From Petaurus breviceps papuanus (lineage: Eukaryota > Chordata > Mammalia > Diprotodontia > Petauridae): a DNA stretch of 64,000 nucleotides. The translations under genes and the position numbers were made by a program. Location of the stretch: the NCBI GenBank assembly GCA_028583685.1, contig JAMXIF010000058.1, positions 13,722,485 through 13,786,484 of the forward strand, in the 5' to 3' direction. Shown piece after piece: positions 9,248-20,632 of the stretch; the first letter of the stretch is position 1, and each line of letters begins with the position of its first letter. The notes below the pieces were generated by a model. That model did no database searches. It had not been told where the DNA came from and saw only the letters and a program-made list of their open reading frames with translations.

Positions 9248-9505
9248 AACTCGATGGTTCAGTGGTTAGATGACTAGATCCGGGAATCAGGAAGACCTGG
9301 GTTTGAATTCTGCCTTAAACAGTTACTAATTATAAGACCCTTGATGTCACTTAACCTCTCTCAGCCTCAATTTCCTCTGTAAAATGGGGATCATAATAGC
9401 ATCTCCCTCACAAGGTTGTGAGGATCAAATAAGATGGCATGTGTAGCGCCTTGAAAACATTATGTACCACATAAGTGTTAGTCATTATTATTAATTATAA
9501 TCAAA
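9248..9505 (+). repeat. MIR/Ther-type CORE-SINE
   Basis: Head gatggttcagtggttagatg, body cttaacctctctcagcctc and gtaaaatggggatcataata, tail aaggttgtgaggatcaaata and ending tcattattatta. Confidence 0.85.
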
Positions 9506-9511
9506 GAAACT

Positions 9512-9712
9512 TTCAAATAATGAGAGCTGTCTAACAACATAATGGGCTGCCTTGGAAGGTAGAGGCTCCAACCCGTAACTGGGGATTTTACAGCAGTTTG
9601 GATGACCATCTGTCAGGACATTGTAAATGGCATTGCTGCTCTGACTAGAAGTTGAGTCAGATCACCTCTGAGTTCACTCCTAACCCAAGGATTATATGAT
9701 TCTATGAGAAAG
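9512..9712 (+). repeat. CR1/L3 LINE 3' end
   Basis: Contains gatgaccatctgtcaggaca, cagatcacctctgagttc and the terminal attatatgattctatgag, the typical CR1-clade 3' end. Confidence 0.75.
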
Positions 9713-9932
9713 AGAAAATGAGAAAAGGAGCACTTAGTTATTCAAATTGTCAAGGGTCTATCTCTAAAAGGAAAAATAAAAACAAAAACTTTGGGTTAAA
9801 AAAGTCAATTCAGTATTTTTTTCCAAATGTCTTAACAATCCAGTTGGTTTGACTGAGCTGTTCTGACTGAATGTACAAAAATTGTTCATTAAAATAGCTG
9901 TAGACATCAACCCAACCAAAAAAGTCCAGTTG

Positions 9933-10040
9933 ATGGCTGCTTGTAGATGTGAACTAAGTGGTCCAACTACTTGACTGTAGTTCTAAGACCACTTCCATAC
10001 TACTATATCTGGAAATCTTGTACTATTATGGAAACTTCTA
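9933..10040 (+). repeat. Unassigned dispersed repeat, copy 1 (partner at 13818)
   Basis: Shares tagttctaagaccac and diverged flanking sequence (gaactaagtggtcc against gaactaaatagtcc) with 13818-13928 in the same orientation. I cannot name the family. Confidence 0.5.
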
Positions 10041-10225
10041 GGCTCAGAGAAAATAAAGTATTCTTTACTTCAAAGAGATTTTGCATTTTTTGTTTTCTTA
10101 ACAGATATGTATTCACCTTAGCTTTTTTGTGTCATAAATTTCTGATTTCCTACACTCAGGTGCTTGGAGACTCTGTTCTTAAAATGAAAGAGCTAAGTGG
10201 TGGTAATAGAATTTCATCATGCTAT

Positions 10226-10600
10226 AATCAGTCAACAAACAGAGCTTACTATGTGCCAGGCATTGCTCTAAGTTCTAGGAAAACAAATTCCTAAGCAAGA
10301 AAAAAATAAAAGGAAAAGTCCCTGCCCTCAAGAAGCTTACATTCTAATAGAAGAAAGCAGCACATAAAGCTAAAAAGCTAAAAGGGGGAGGGGTAGAAAA
10401 GGTAGGGATGGCTAGGGCATAGAAGAGAAATCTGGAGAGTTATAAGTAGAGCCTGGAAGAGGAGTGAAGGCGTGAGCATGGGGCTGACATAGGGCTTCTC
10501 AAAATAGAAGTTCAAGGAGGAGCTCACCAATTAGAAGATGAAATCACAAGAGCAAAGAGCTTTTCCAGGGTGTCACATGGAGAAGTCCAGAGTCAGGAGG
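10226..10600 (-). repeat. L2 LINE 3' region (antisense)
   Basis: Has gcttactatgtgccaggcat, gtccctgccctcaagaagc and ttacattctaatagaag, the antisense L2 3' UTR. Confidence 0.7.
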
Positions 10601-12105
10601 GGAGCCATTCTTTTTAAACTCTAAAATTCTAATTTTGTCACTTCCGTTATAAACACACTTCTATTTTAAAGTTTCCTAGAGCACATTTCCCTGGTTATAT
10701 CTATTAAGTAAACATTGTTAGAGGAGGATATGATCTTTAGTGATGTTCCATTAAGACCTTCTATTATGCTATCAGTAGACTGAACAAGGATACATATTGA
10801 AATTGCCTTTTACTTCCTTGGAATAAAAAGGTTTGTGTGGTGCTTTGGAGATTCTTTGCCTTGGACAAGTCACATATAAAATTGTCAGGGACCAAGTCTT
10901 CTGAAATGAACATGTCTTCAGGATAAAGGAATAAGCCTTAGCAAGAAGCTTTAGACAAATAGTAGGAAACTTGAGTTTTTGGTGGGTCAACCTGTCATTG
11001 ACCTATTTGCCCTAAACCTTACACCTCTATTGCCCAAGTTAGAAAACAGGGACCTCAGGGAGATACTGGGAATCCTCTTAAGCTAATGGATACTTCATCA
11101 TGTCACAAAGAACTTACAGAGAAGAAAAGGAACCAAAGATGTTTGACAACCATATCCATGTTGATTAACTTGCTTCAGAGCTGTCTTCAAAGACTTCCTT
11201 TAGAATTATTCCATCCTTCCCCCTGCCCCTACAGAATGATGTCAGTCAGGCCAGCTAACACCACTGATTTACCACTTTTGAAACCTGGCCTTAACAGACC
11301 ATAGGTAATAATTGCCTTTGCAGCACAGGATTGGCACCTGGATCTTCCCAGGGTCTGGGCTTGCTCTCAACACTTTTTTTAGCTACCAGAAACCAAAATC
11401 TCACAAATGTATACCCCTTGCCATCAAGTCAACAAAAACTGGAAATTTTTTTCTCAAATTTTCCATTTTTGACTAAGTATGAAGGTAAATTGCTTTGAAA
11501 AACCACAACTCACATACAGGCCCCCCCCCATGATGAGCAAATGAATACTGTGAACTATGCTGGCATTTAGGCCACAACTTTAATTAGAGTTCTCACGGCC
11601 TCATACTATGTAATTTACAGAAGCTGAGGTTCCAGTGCTTAGCTATGAATCCCTTGGGGTAAAAAAAAATCTAAAAGTCATTTCCAGAACCAACTTGTTC
11701 ATGCTGATCTTTTACTTATGGTTCACTATTTACTGTCAGGTGGAAGGAAATACAAATATCATTGGGTTTTGTTGTTGTTGTCATTTTTAAGATGAGGATA
11801 GAAAGCAACTACCTGCTTGACTGCTATGAAGAAAAATCCTCTTAATCTCCCTTCTCTTCCTAGTATTCTTTGGCAGAGAGTTCTTAACCTCTGGATTAGT
11901 CCTGGCTCCAAAATGACCATCAGTAGCATGTCACAATTTTGTTTCTTCTGAGGAAGTGGAGAACCTGGGTCCTTGCCTTTTGGAGCCAGGGAGATGAAAT
12001 ATTAGTCTTTAAACAAATCTGCAGCTTTATTATGTACAGAGCTATGAATTAGTCATCAAGGAGGTTTGTAGGATACTTTATGCCCATGTTAGCATGTGTT
12101 AAGGC
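10600..12105. other. No gene or named repeat
   Basis: About 1.5 kb with only short open frames (the longest about 72 codons). A C-run is at 11521-11529 and a TTG microrepeat at about 11770. No splice-flanked conserved frame is apparent. Confidence 0.5.
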
Positions 12106-12111
12106 AATAAG

Positions 12112-12445
12112 ATAGCACAGTTAATAGGGGGCTGAAATGGGAGTCGGGGAAGACCTAAGTTCAAATATAGATTTAGACACTCACTAGCTGTGTGACCCTA
12201 GGTAAGTCACTTGACCTTTCTGTGTCTTGGTTTCCTCATTTGTAAAATGGAGATGATAATAGTATTTATATATAGTATTTATCTCACAGAATTGTTGTGA
12301 GGATCAACTGAAAAATGGGGGCAATAATAGCTCCCACCTCCCAGAGTTGTTGTGAGGGTCAAATGAGATAAAATTTGTAAAGTGCTTAACATGGTGCCTA
12401 GCATGTAATAGGTACTATAGAAATGTTAGCTATTATTATTATTAT
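12112..12445 (+). repeat. MIR CORE-SINE with internal tandem duplication
   Basis: A normal MIR head and CORE block (gtgtgaccctaggtaagtca) are followed by two successive copies of the aaaatgg..gataatag to ttgttgtgagg segment (about 12247-12310 and 12311-12375) before the usual tail and (ATT)n end. The two copies differ clearly, so the duplication is old or the element is two joined MIRs. Confidence 0.75.
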
Positions 12446-12449
12446 GTAA

Positions 12450-12625
12450 CATTTTATAATGTGCTTTCCTCACAACCATTCTGTGAAGTAGATTGTCTTA
12501 AACACCATAAACCTCATTTTATAGAAAAGGAAACTGAGGCTTGTATAGGTAGAGGGACTTGCCCAAATTCACACAGCTGGCAAATCAAGATTTAACCTGG
12601 ATCTCCTGATTTCCCATTGAGAACA
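12450..12625 (-). repeat. MIR, tail-to-tail with the preceding one
   Basis: Antisense MIR with ggaaactgaggcttgtatag, gggacttgcccaaattcac and cctggatctcctgatttcc. Confidence 0.75.
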
Positions 12626-12794
12626 GCAGTTTCTTTTCAAAGAATTCAGTTTGAAAGAATAGAAATTATATAATTCTTCCCCCAGAGTTCCTCATTTGAA
12701 AGGGTGAATAGGACAGTTATCTACAAATGTACATGGAATTCAACAGAAGTGCATGAGAGAGTACAGAAAACCCAATCCCTCAAATAGCACCATA

Positions 12795-13430
12795 AAATAA
12801 AAATCCCAAGTGGTTAATCTAGATTATGGCAGTGCAGCTGGATGGACAACCCATTGAGTTGGTCCATCAATAATGGACCCTAAACTGAACAGAAAGAAAG
12901 TGAGCTAGATTGCTTATGGGAAATTACACAGTGCCTTCAATGATTCCATACTGCTTCTTAACCTCATTTTTTTAGCATAGATATTCTCTCCCAATGATAC
13001 TGTATGTGAGAGTAATGGTCCACTATGATCTCTGTAGAATCAAAATTATAGCTGACCCAAAGGTTAGTAGAAAGATGCATATTGGGGGTATAGAAGATGT
13101 CAAATATTACTAACAAGGACTTTCACGAAAGAAGGAGCATAAAAACATCATTAATGACTGAAAAAGGAAGTGGGTCTGGTTAAGTGGCAAGAGAGAGGAA
13201 TAACAGGTGGCCAGCCCAAAATACACTGGTACCCCTGGACTATTTTTAAAAACCAGAGAAATGTCTCTAGTACATTGGGGAAATCCTTCATGGAAGATTT
13301 ACTGGAAAAAAAGCTGAACAAGAATCATGCAAGATGAGAAGACATAGATGACTTGCTGCTTTGGTGTTTGGAATTATCAGATAGATGGCTTCACAGTTCA
13401 CTCATAATAAAGCCTAAACCCTCAGAGAAG
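12795..13430 (+). repeat. Degenerate RTE-like LINE ORF2 C-terminal fragment
   Basis: Conceptual translation in pieces gives MDPKLNRKKVS followed by IAYGKLHSAFNDS, then a KWVWLSGK stretch and a LVPLDYF-like stretch. This order resembles the C-terminal third of RTE-clade reverse transcriptases (a 'LSPELNRRKRAAW.AFG' segment, then 'KWRWAGH.AR..DNRW...W.PR'). The frame is broken by stops and shifts. Clade assignment is by motif order only. Confidence 0.5.
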
Positions 13431-13689
13431 TAGTTCTCTTAAGCATTTATTAAACGAAAGGCTTCTTTTAATTATTTGAGTCAAATGATGGAGTTCAAAT
13501 TGTGGAGTTTACTGTGAACTACACATGCAGGATAAAAATACTACAATGAAAAAATTCCAATTTATTTAATAATGGTCCTCATGAGAATAAAGTCAGATTT
13601 TAGTTGGGAAGGGTGAGGTAAAGAAAAATGAGAAAAAAGTTCATGGAAGGCCTTTATCTTGCTGCCATCATTCAAGATATAATTGGGGG

Positions 13690-13810
13690 AAAGCAGCAAA
13701 GTGCCCCAGAAAGAATACTAAACTAGTCTTTGTTTTTTTGTTTTTGTTTTTCAGACTAGTAATTGGGAGACCAGCATTCAAGTCCTAGCTCTATGACTAA
13801 TCTACGAAAT
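13690..13810 (+). repeat. MIR fragment with a T-rich interruption
   Basis: gcagcaaagtgccccagaaa, then a (GTTTTT)-like tract at 13730-13755, then aattgggagaccagcattc and tagctctatgactaatc. Confidence 0.55.
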
Positions 13811-13817
13811 TATTTTA

Positions 13818-13928
13818 ATAGTTGAGAACTACATGTAGCCATGAACTAAATAGTCCATTTATTTGAATATAGTTCTAAGACCACCTCTCTCCTCATATAG
13901 TTGGAGCTCTAGTACTCTTGCTAAAACC
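13818..13928 (+). repeat. Unassigned dispersed repeat, copy 2 (partner at 9933)
   Basis: Same order of blocks as 9933-10040 around the shared tagttctaagaccac. Confidence 0.5.
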
Positions 13929-13970
13929 ACTAGGGTATGGGACAAAAGAGGGTAAGAACATTTAAATCAA

Positions 13971-14150
13971 GAGCTCTTACCCTGGGGACTGTATGTTTAT
14001 TTTTAACAAATTTTATAATGGTATTTCAACATAATTGGTTTCCTATGAATTTTTATTTTTTACATTTAAAAACAATTTTGAAAGGGACATACTTAGATTT
14101 CACTGTATTGCCTAAGGGTTCCGTGACATAAAAAAGGTTAGGAACCCTTA
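13971..14150 (-). mobile_element. Short hAT-type non-autonomous DNA element (copy 1 of 4)
   Basis: Its ends are imperfect inverted repeats (gagctcttaccctgggga and, on the other strand, aagggttcctaacctttt). The interior resembles the copies at 35658, 36950 and 39467 (taggaaaccaatta type). Family assignment (MER/Charlie-like) is inference. Confidence 0.55.
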
Positions 14151-15084
14151 AATTAGATTATTATATAATTGGTGTGGAAATCTACATTATAGCCATTGAA
14201 TTTATGGAGGGGGGGGAGGAGTGTTCAGTCATCCTAAGTAATTTTTCCCTAATTGATTGGCTCAAATATGGGATGATCCAAATCAGCTATTAATATGGCC
14301 AAAAAGCCCAGATTGACTTTTTCAGATCTGTTTTCCATCAAATAGACATGGCCTTGGATCCACAATAGTTTCACAAAAGCGAGGGGAAGGGAGGGTATAA
14401 ACTTCCAGCTTGTTGATATTTTTTTATTGCCAATGCATCTGAAAACAAGACAAAGAAGAAAGCACTTCTTCTGACCCACTTAATTATTTTTTAAAAAATG
14501 TTTTGTCCCCAGCTGCCCATAACTAATGTTGTAGTTAAAATTGCAAGAGAATTTTCTTTTCTTTAGAAGCTTGTTCTCATCTGTAAGTTATTTGACTGAA
14601 ACCTGAGGTGCTTGGTTTCAGCACAAAGGTGACTTTGGAGGGGAAAGTTTATGCCAGACTGGTTCAGTTGTTTTTGTGTTATGCAAGCAGAAGAAAAAAA
14701 ATTAACTGTTTACTCCTGAGTTATAAATTTCAGATTTGTTTTAGGGCAAATGGCAAAATGTCCAAGCTTCAAACCTCACTTCTGTGTTAGTATTTAGATG
14801 GAATATCATCTGTTTCTGTTCAGAACTAAAACTGAGAAGCTGAAGGATATTAAATAATAGGCTTTTGCCCATTTAAGGAAACTATTTGAAGGTCTGACAT
14901 TTCTTGCAGCAAAAAGAACAGTGAATTGCATTTTAATTGTGACAGTAGTAAATTTTTAAATGTTTGAATTTACATAAATCTGTATTTCTGCAATTTGGGT
15001 ATGTCAGGTAAAGTGTGGTTTTTTTCCTTTTTTTCACCTGGAAAAACTTTGTAAAAGAACAAATGATGTCAAAAACACACCAAG
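14150..15084. other. No gene or named repeat
   Basis: AT-rich. It includes a G-run at 14209-14217. Open frames are under 80 codons and show no known motif. Confidence 0.5.
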
Positions 15085-15378
15085 GCTGGACGTGGTGATA
15101 TATGCCTGTAAGTGCAGTCTAAGGCTAAAGAATCTCTTTAATTTAGAGGTTCTGAATTGAAGTTGGCTTAAAGCCCATCCGCCATCTTCATTAGGTCTAG
15201 TATCAATATCATGAGTCTCTAGGAGCAGAGGACCACCAGGAAGCCTATGGAAGGGTGAACTGATTCTAACCTAGTTGGAAATGGATCTGGTCAAAACTTC
15301 CAGGTCAATCAGCAGTAGGATTGGGCCCGTGACGACACCATACTTCCAGCCTGAGTGAGACAGACACACATATAGACA
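15085..15378 (+). ncRNA. 7SL RNA-derived retroposon or pseudogene, nearly full length
   Basis: The start gctggacgtggtgatatatg corresponds to the 7SL 5' end. The middle keeps the S-domain, with atcaatatcatgag, gcagaggaccaccagg, ggtgaactg, gtcaaaactt and tcagcagtaggattg in 7SL order. It ends ttccagcctgagtgagac. Alu and B1 lack the S-domain, so this is a copy of whole 7SL. It is about 290 bp against roughly 300, has lost the cccagctactcgggag segment and is substantially diverged, so it is unlikely to be a working SRP RNA. Confidence 0.85.
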
Positions 15379-15380
15379 AG

Positions 15381-15489
15381 AGGAAGGAAGGAAGGAAGGA
15401 AGGAAGGAAGGAAGGAAGGAAGGAAGGAAGGAAGGAAGGAAGGAAGGAAGGAAGGAAGGAAGGAAGGAAGGAAGGAAGGAAGGAAGGAA
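15381..15489 (+). repeat. (GGAA)n microsatellite, about 27 units
   Basis: Nearly perfect tetranucleotide run directly at the 3' end of the 7SL copy, probably grown from its A-rich tail. Confidence 0.95.
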
Positions 15490-15732
15490 AAGAAAGGAAA
15501 CACTAATGCATTTTAGCATTTAAAATATAAATGTATGACCTTACACATATACATGCTAATGTATGATGATGAAATAATTCATTACTACTTTGGTCTGTAA
15601 CCCAGTTGTAAAGCAGATTGTATGATTCTGATGATGTTAATTTAACTTAAAATAATTTACTTTTTCATTTTTAGATTTATTTTTAGGTTATAAATTGAAC
15701 TTTACCTAGCTTCAAGTATATGTATGTATATG

Positions 15733-15737
<5 letters not shown>

Positions 15738-15764
<27 letters not shown>

Positions 15765-15766
15765 AT
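15738..15766 (+). repeat. (TG)n microsatellite
   Basis: About a dozen GT units preceded by TA/TG-rich sequence. Confidence 0.9.
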
Positions 15767-15794
15767 AGATTAGATATAGATATTTCAAGGCCCC

Positions 15795-16138
15795 CATGCC
15801 TGAAACATTCTCTCTCTTCATTTCCATCTTTTGGTTTCCCTGACTTCAAGTTTCAACTAAGAAGCCTTTCCCAATCCCCCTTAATCTTAGTGCCTTCCCT
15901 CTGAGATTACCTCTAATTCGTTACACACACATATGCACACATATGTATGTCTGTGTATACATATATACATATGTTGTTTTCACATAAGTTGTTTATACGT
16001 TGTCTCCCCTTTTAGATTATGAGCTCCTGGAGAGCAGAGACTGGTGTTTTTTTAAATTTGTTTGTTTTTTGGTATCCTTGAAACCTACCACAGTACCTAG
16101 AACACAGTAGGAGCTTAATAAATGCTTGTTGACCTCAC
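15795..16138 (+). repeat. L2 3' end with internal CA/TA tract
   Basis: ttctctctcttcatttcc and cctttcccaatcccc precede a CACATA/TATA tract (15926-15968). The terminus follows (agattatgagctcctggaga, cttaataaatgcttgttgac). Confidence 0.8.
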
Positions 16139-16261
16139 ATATTATCTCTTACAAATAAGATTTCATTTGTGTAAGAAAATGTATGTAAAATTTTATGAAA
16201 ACTTTATAGTGCTACATTTATTATTGTTTTTACTAGACCTGTATTGGTATAGGGAATTGGT

Positions 16262-16442
16262 GTCAGGAACTCTCAGAACAGAAACTCCTTCTACCTAGGC
16301 AGGCCAGCATCTTTCCTGCAACTTATAGTTTTGTAGAGTTGCCTGGGTCATTGATAGGTTAAGTGATTTTAGTATATGTCAGATCCAGACTTGAATCCTA
16401 ATCTTTCTGGCTCTTAGTCCAGCTCTTTCTCCATTTCCTGAA
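16262..16442 (-). repeat. tRNA-derived SINE of the 'atgaaatca' tail subfamily
   Basis: Antisense tail (gcaacttatag, agagttgcctgggtcattg) then antisense body (gataggttaagtgat, agacttgaatcctaatc). Relatives lie at 22895, 54060, 60973 and 63382. Confidence 0.6.
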
Positions 16443-16579
16443 TGCTCCTACAAAGTCTATATAAAGATCAACTATTATTGTTATTATTTAAGCAATGGAT
16501 GAATAAACACTCATGGGAGATGTTGTAAAAGGTATTCTTGTTCTGGTACAGTTAACTAAATGGCCCTTCCAACCCCATG

Positions 16580-16811
16580 TTATAATAATAATAACTAACA
16601 TTTATGTAACACTTGCTATGTGCCAGGCACTGTGCTAAATGCTGTATAAGTATTATCTCATTTGATCCTAACAACAACCCTGGAAAGTAATTTTGTTATC
16701 TTCATTTTACAGATGAGGAAACTGAGGCAAACTTAAGTGACTTGCCCATCATAACAAGCTAGTCTTCCTGACTCCTCTGGCACTCTATACATTGTACCAC
16801 CTAAGTGTCCT
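16580..16811 (-). repeat. MIR/Ther-type CORE-SINE
   Basis: Antisense: ataataataataactaacat, ctatgtgccaggcactgtgc, gatgaggaaactgaggcaaa, ending gtaccacctaagtgtcc. Confidence 0.85.
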
Positions 16812-16855
16812 AATTTCTATAAAAAAAATGAATACTATCATTAATTTTTATTCTC

Positions 16856-17520
16856 CTTAATTCAGCTTCATTACCTCTCACCTAGACTATCAAAGCAGCC
16901 TCCTAATTGAGCTGCCTGATTCAAGTTTCTCCCCACACCAGTCTATCCTCCACACAGCTGCCAAAAGTGAATTCTCCCTAAGTCTACTCAACAAACTTCA
17001 GTGGTTCTAATTGCAAGGATAAAATATTAATTCTCCTGTTTAGCTTTCAAAACTCTCGCAACCTAACTGCAACTTATCTTTCCAGCCTCGTGTCATGTTA
17101 TTATTAAATATGTATTATATATATTTTACAATCCAGTCAAATTAATCCTCTTTCTGTTTCTCAAACACAACCCTCCATATTCCATCTCTGTGCCTTTGAA
17201 ATGGCCATCCTCCATGCCTAGAATCTGTACCTCTTCATCTCTGCCTCATAAAATCCCTTTCTTTCTCCAAGATTCAGCTCCAACACCACCTTCAATGAAA
17301 CCTTTTTTGTCCATCCCATCTGCTAATGCTTTCCTTCCCAGTTCACCTTGTACTTAACTACCCTGTATTTATTTGAGTTTATATTTATTTTTGTAGGTGT
17401 ACATATGTACTTGTCTCCTCCATTAGACTCCAAAGCTCCTTCAGCGCAGGGATAGTCTCATTCTTTGTATTTGTATACACAGTGGCAGGCAGATAGCTCA
17501 ATCAATGTTTGTCATTAAAA
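16856..17520 (+). repeat. Long L2 3' region
   Basis: Covers the L2 ORF2 end and 3' UTR: ctcacctagactatcaaagc, cagctgccaaaagtgaattc, tttccagcctcgtgtcatg, ccaagattcagctccaacac, then the terminus with agggatagtctcattctttg. Confidence 0.85.
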
Positions 17521-20118
17521 TAGTGATATTGACTCAGGAAATGTCACCCCCAGGCACCAGTTTCTATGATACTTTCCCTGCCAATGAAAATTTTTATGAA
17601 TTAAGAAAATATTAGGAAAACTAAGGTTTTCTTTTCTTTTTTTAATTTATGGAAGGCACATAAATATATTATGGAACAGAGTGTTCTATTGCAAAGTGTT
17701 TGGCAATATAGAAGAACATGATGGAGACTGCCGTGCTTAGATCTGTCAATACCTGTACCAATCATGATTTTTAAAATCGCTCTACTTATCTGTATATGTC
17801 ATCATGTATTTTCAAAACAACAAGGCAGTTAGGAATTGTAAAGATTTAAGATTTGTAATTGATTTACAATTGAGGGGAAATCTTAAGGTCTAGTCTTGCA
17901 AATTATTTCCACATACAGCTTGAAATTCCACTATCAGAAATTCATTCCTTTTGATTCTACTGCAGAAGTCTTCTTTTTAAAAATGCACACTTAGTGTAAT
18001 ACATTAAGCTAGTTCACATTAAGGTATCAATGACTCATCAGATAATTTCCTCTAGTCAGAAGAGTGGAAATGGTGAAAGAATACTGGATACCCTTAGAAG
18101 GCATTATAAAAGTATTTTATGGGAGAAAAGAAAGGGTCACCAGGAATGACCTTTGCCTATTTAATAATATTCTCCTGGTATTCCCTTGTGGTAGGAGGAA
18201 TTAATCAAAGCACTTCCTGATATCACTTGATTTCCCCAGCATATCCTGATAACCCATCCACAAAGTTGGAGCATTTTGTTTAGAAGCTATGTATTCTCCA
18301 CAGCGGCATGTAATTATTACCAGTCATATTCTAAGGACACCAGCAAAAAGGCATTAGCTGTATCCCAGAGATGGCAGCCACTGACAGCTCATACTTATGC
18401 CCAGGCTTATTTAAGAAACCCGAGGACCTTCTCCTGATGCTGGTGTCTTTAAGAAGCCTGGAAGCAGAAACTTAGCCCCTGGGTGTGGTTTTGAGAATGA
18501 TCCAAACAAGGAGAGGATCTGTTCTGTTGACCTTGGCAAGGTCACCGAAGAGCTATCCCGGGGAGATTATTTGTCCAAGAGAAGAGGCGGCTTTGGGAAG
18601 GTAAAATAATCACTTTCAATATATATGCAGAGGTAGCTATTACTATTGACTAGGATGCATAACACCTTGTTAAGAGCTTGCTGTGTGCAGACCACTCTTG
18701 TAGACACAGAGGGAAACATGACATTTAAATGTATGGGGTCTCTGCACTTGTGGAGCCAAAGATTAAATAACTACCAGCCCTCACGGAGTTCTCCTAGCAA
18801 TAGGAGAGATTTAGGCTAGCTATAAGAAAGCACTGCCTGAAGGAAGATTTGTTAAATGCTGCAATGGAGGTAACAGTAGGGACTTTTATCAAAATGTTGA
18901 AAAATCAGAACACCAGTTCAGTGTTTGGAATAGTTGAGGGGATAGTTTGTCAGAAGGCAGAAAGTAATGATGTAATTGTATAGCCTCACCCCCATTGCAT
19001 TCAGCTCAACATTTTGAGGTCCAATGGAATGAGCTAGAGTACTGATCCCATTTTGTTTTATTTTGTTTTGCTTTGAAAGACCTTTACTTCAATCCCATCT
19101 TTTTTGAGCACGTAAATTTTATAAATTTCATAAAATTTATGAAAGTCCCTCCTATTCTGTCTTTTGCTATTTCTACTTCTTCTCCTTAAGGCAGTGAGTG
19201 GTCAGAGATAGGTAGGAAAAAGAAAACCATGCCACATCACTGGTTTTCCTTAGCCATGAATTCTGCCCGTGCTAGCAAACAGATTCTGCATTCTGTCATC
19301 TCATCTTTCTCCCAAGGGCAGCCGTGTTTGGTATTTACAAAGAAGTCTTATTTGCACACGATTAATACCAGCTATTATTGTCCTTTTAATAGTATTATTT
19401 ATCCTCCTTTTATACATATTAGCATAAGTTTGTTACATGCATCTTATATGTAAAATTTCATTTTTTAATTTCAAATACCAAAGGGCAGGCTCAGTTTGTA
19501 AAGCTAGCCTCTTGAGCTAATTTTCAAGTTTAACTGTCTGAATTAAGACAAATTGGGAAAATATGTTTAGCCTCAAGCCCTTCTTCCCCAAATGTTTAAG
19601 CTTTTTGAATATTTTATGAGGCATGGAAATGTTGTGGAGCTGTTGATTGATCAAAATCCTACGAACTGATTTTTTGTTTGGACTCAAATCCCCAAAACAT
19701 TTAAGTTTAGTTAAGAAATCAGACTCTGGGAAGCTGAGAGATTTCAAAACATGATAAAAATCAGTTATGCTGTGATTTTTTTCTTGTAGTCACTTTTCTG
19801 CACCTTAAAGATGAAATTCTTTGGAGTTTTAGCCACCAGGACTTGGGAGACAAATTAATGAGGTTTTTACTCTTTCTTTTTTCTTTAAGGCTCATTTCTT
19901 GGTTAATTAGCCATCCCACCACAAAAGGGTGATGGTTTCATCATATTAATATGAAAATAGGTCTGTAAGTAGACATACATAAAGGAATGGGGCTTTGTTA
20001 AAAAAATAATTTCCTTGGCAATTAAAAATAATATTCAAATGAGCTGATGTGGAAGGAAGTTGGAAAGGCAGTGGGTGTAGTTGAAAACATAATGATCTGG
20101 ACCTCAGGAGACCCAGCT
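17520..20118. other. About 2.6 kb with no gene; possible L2 remnant near 18.66 kb
   Basis: No long open frame and no repeat named with confidence. At 18655-18800 faint L2-like antisense sequence appears. At 19105-19145 an AT-rich near-palindrome (ataaatttcataaaatttat) occurs. The part from 18300 to 18620 is more GC-balanced than its flanks. Confidence 0.45.
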
Positions 20119-20500
20119 TCTGGCCAAACCTCCATTAAGAGGCCTTTACTGGTCCCTCATAGCTGTTGGTGCCCTTCCCACTGAGATTATATATAGAGAG
20201 ATTATGTACATGTACATACATGTACATATATACACATGCATATATGTGTATATACACATGTGTGTACATTTTGTAGATATATATTGTGTATATATTTATG
20301 TACTGGATGTTTGTGTGTACATATATGTGTATTGTATACAATATATGTATATATATATCATATATACTTAGTTATTTACCTGATCTCTCTCCCATTAGAA
20401 TGTGAACTTCTTGAGAACAAAGATTTCTTTTGCCTTTTTTTGCATCCACAATGTTTATCATAATGCCCAACATATCATAAGCATATCATAAATGCTAATG
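20118..20500 (+). repeat. L2 3' end split by a TA/TG-rich microsatellite
   Basis: ccttcccactgagatta (about 20173), then an imperfect TATG/CATA tract at 20188-20365, then ctcccattagaatgtgaac and catccacaatgtttatc. Confidence 0.75.
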
Positions 20501-20529
20501 TATTGCCAGACTATAGGAACATCTATTAA

Positions 20530-20632
20530 TTTCTTTGGCCTTCAGTTTTATCAGCTATAAAATGAAAGAGCTGGACTAGATGGTCTCTTAAGGTCTCTTC
20601 CAACTCCAAAATCCTATGATTCTATGAAATAG
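20530..20632 (+). repeat. MIR3/CR1-L3 3' end
   Basis: ttatcagctataaaatgaaa, gctggactagatggtctc, tcctatgattctatgaaat. Confidence 0.75.

Noticed and set aside
15085-15378. Functional SRP RNA gene
   Set aside because: Too diverged from 7SL and missing part of the 5' domain. It is better explained as a retroposed copy.
15271-15519. Frames rich in LPSF repeats
   Set aside because: They translate the (GGAA)n microsatellite.
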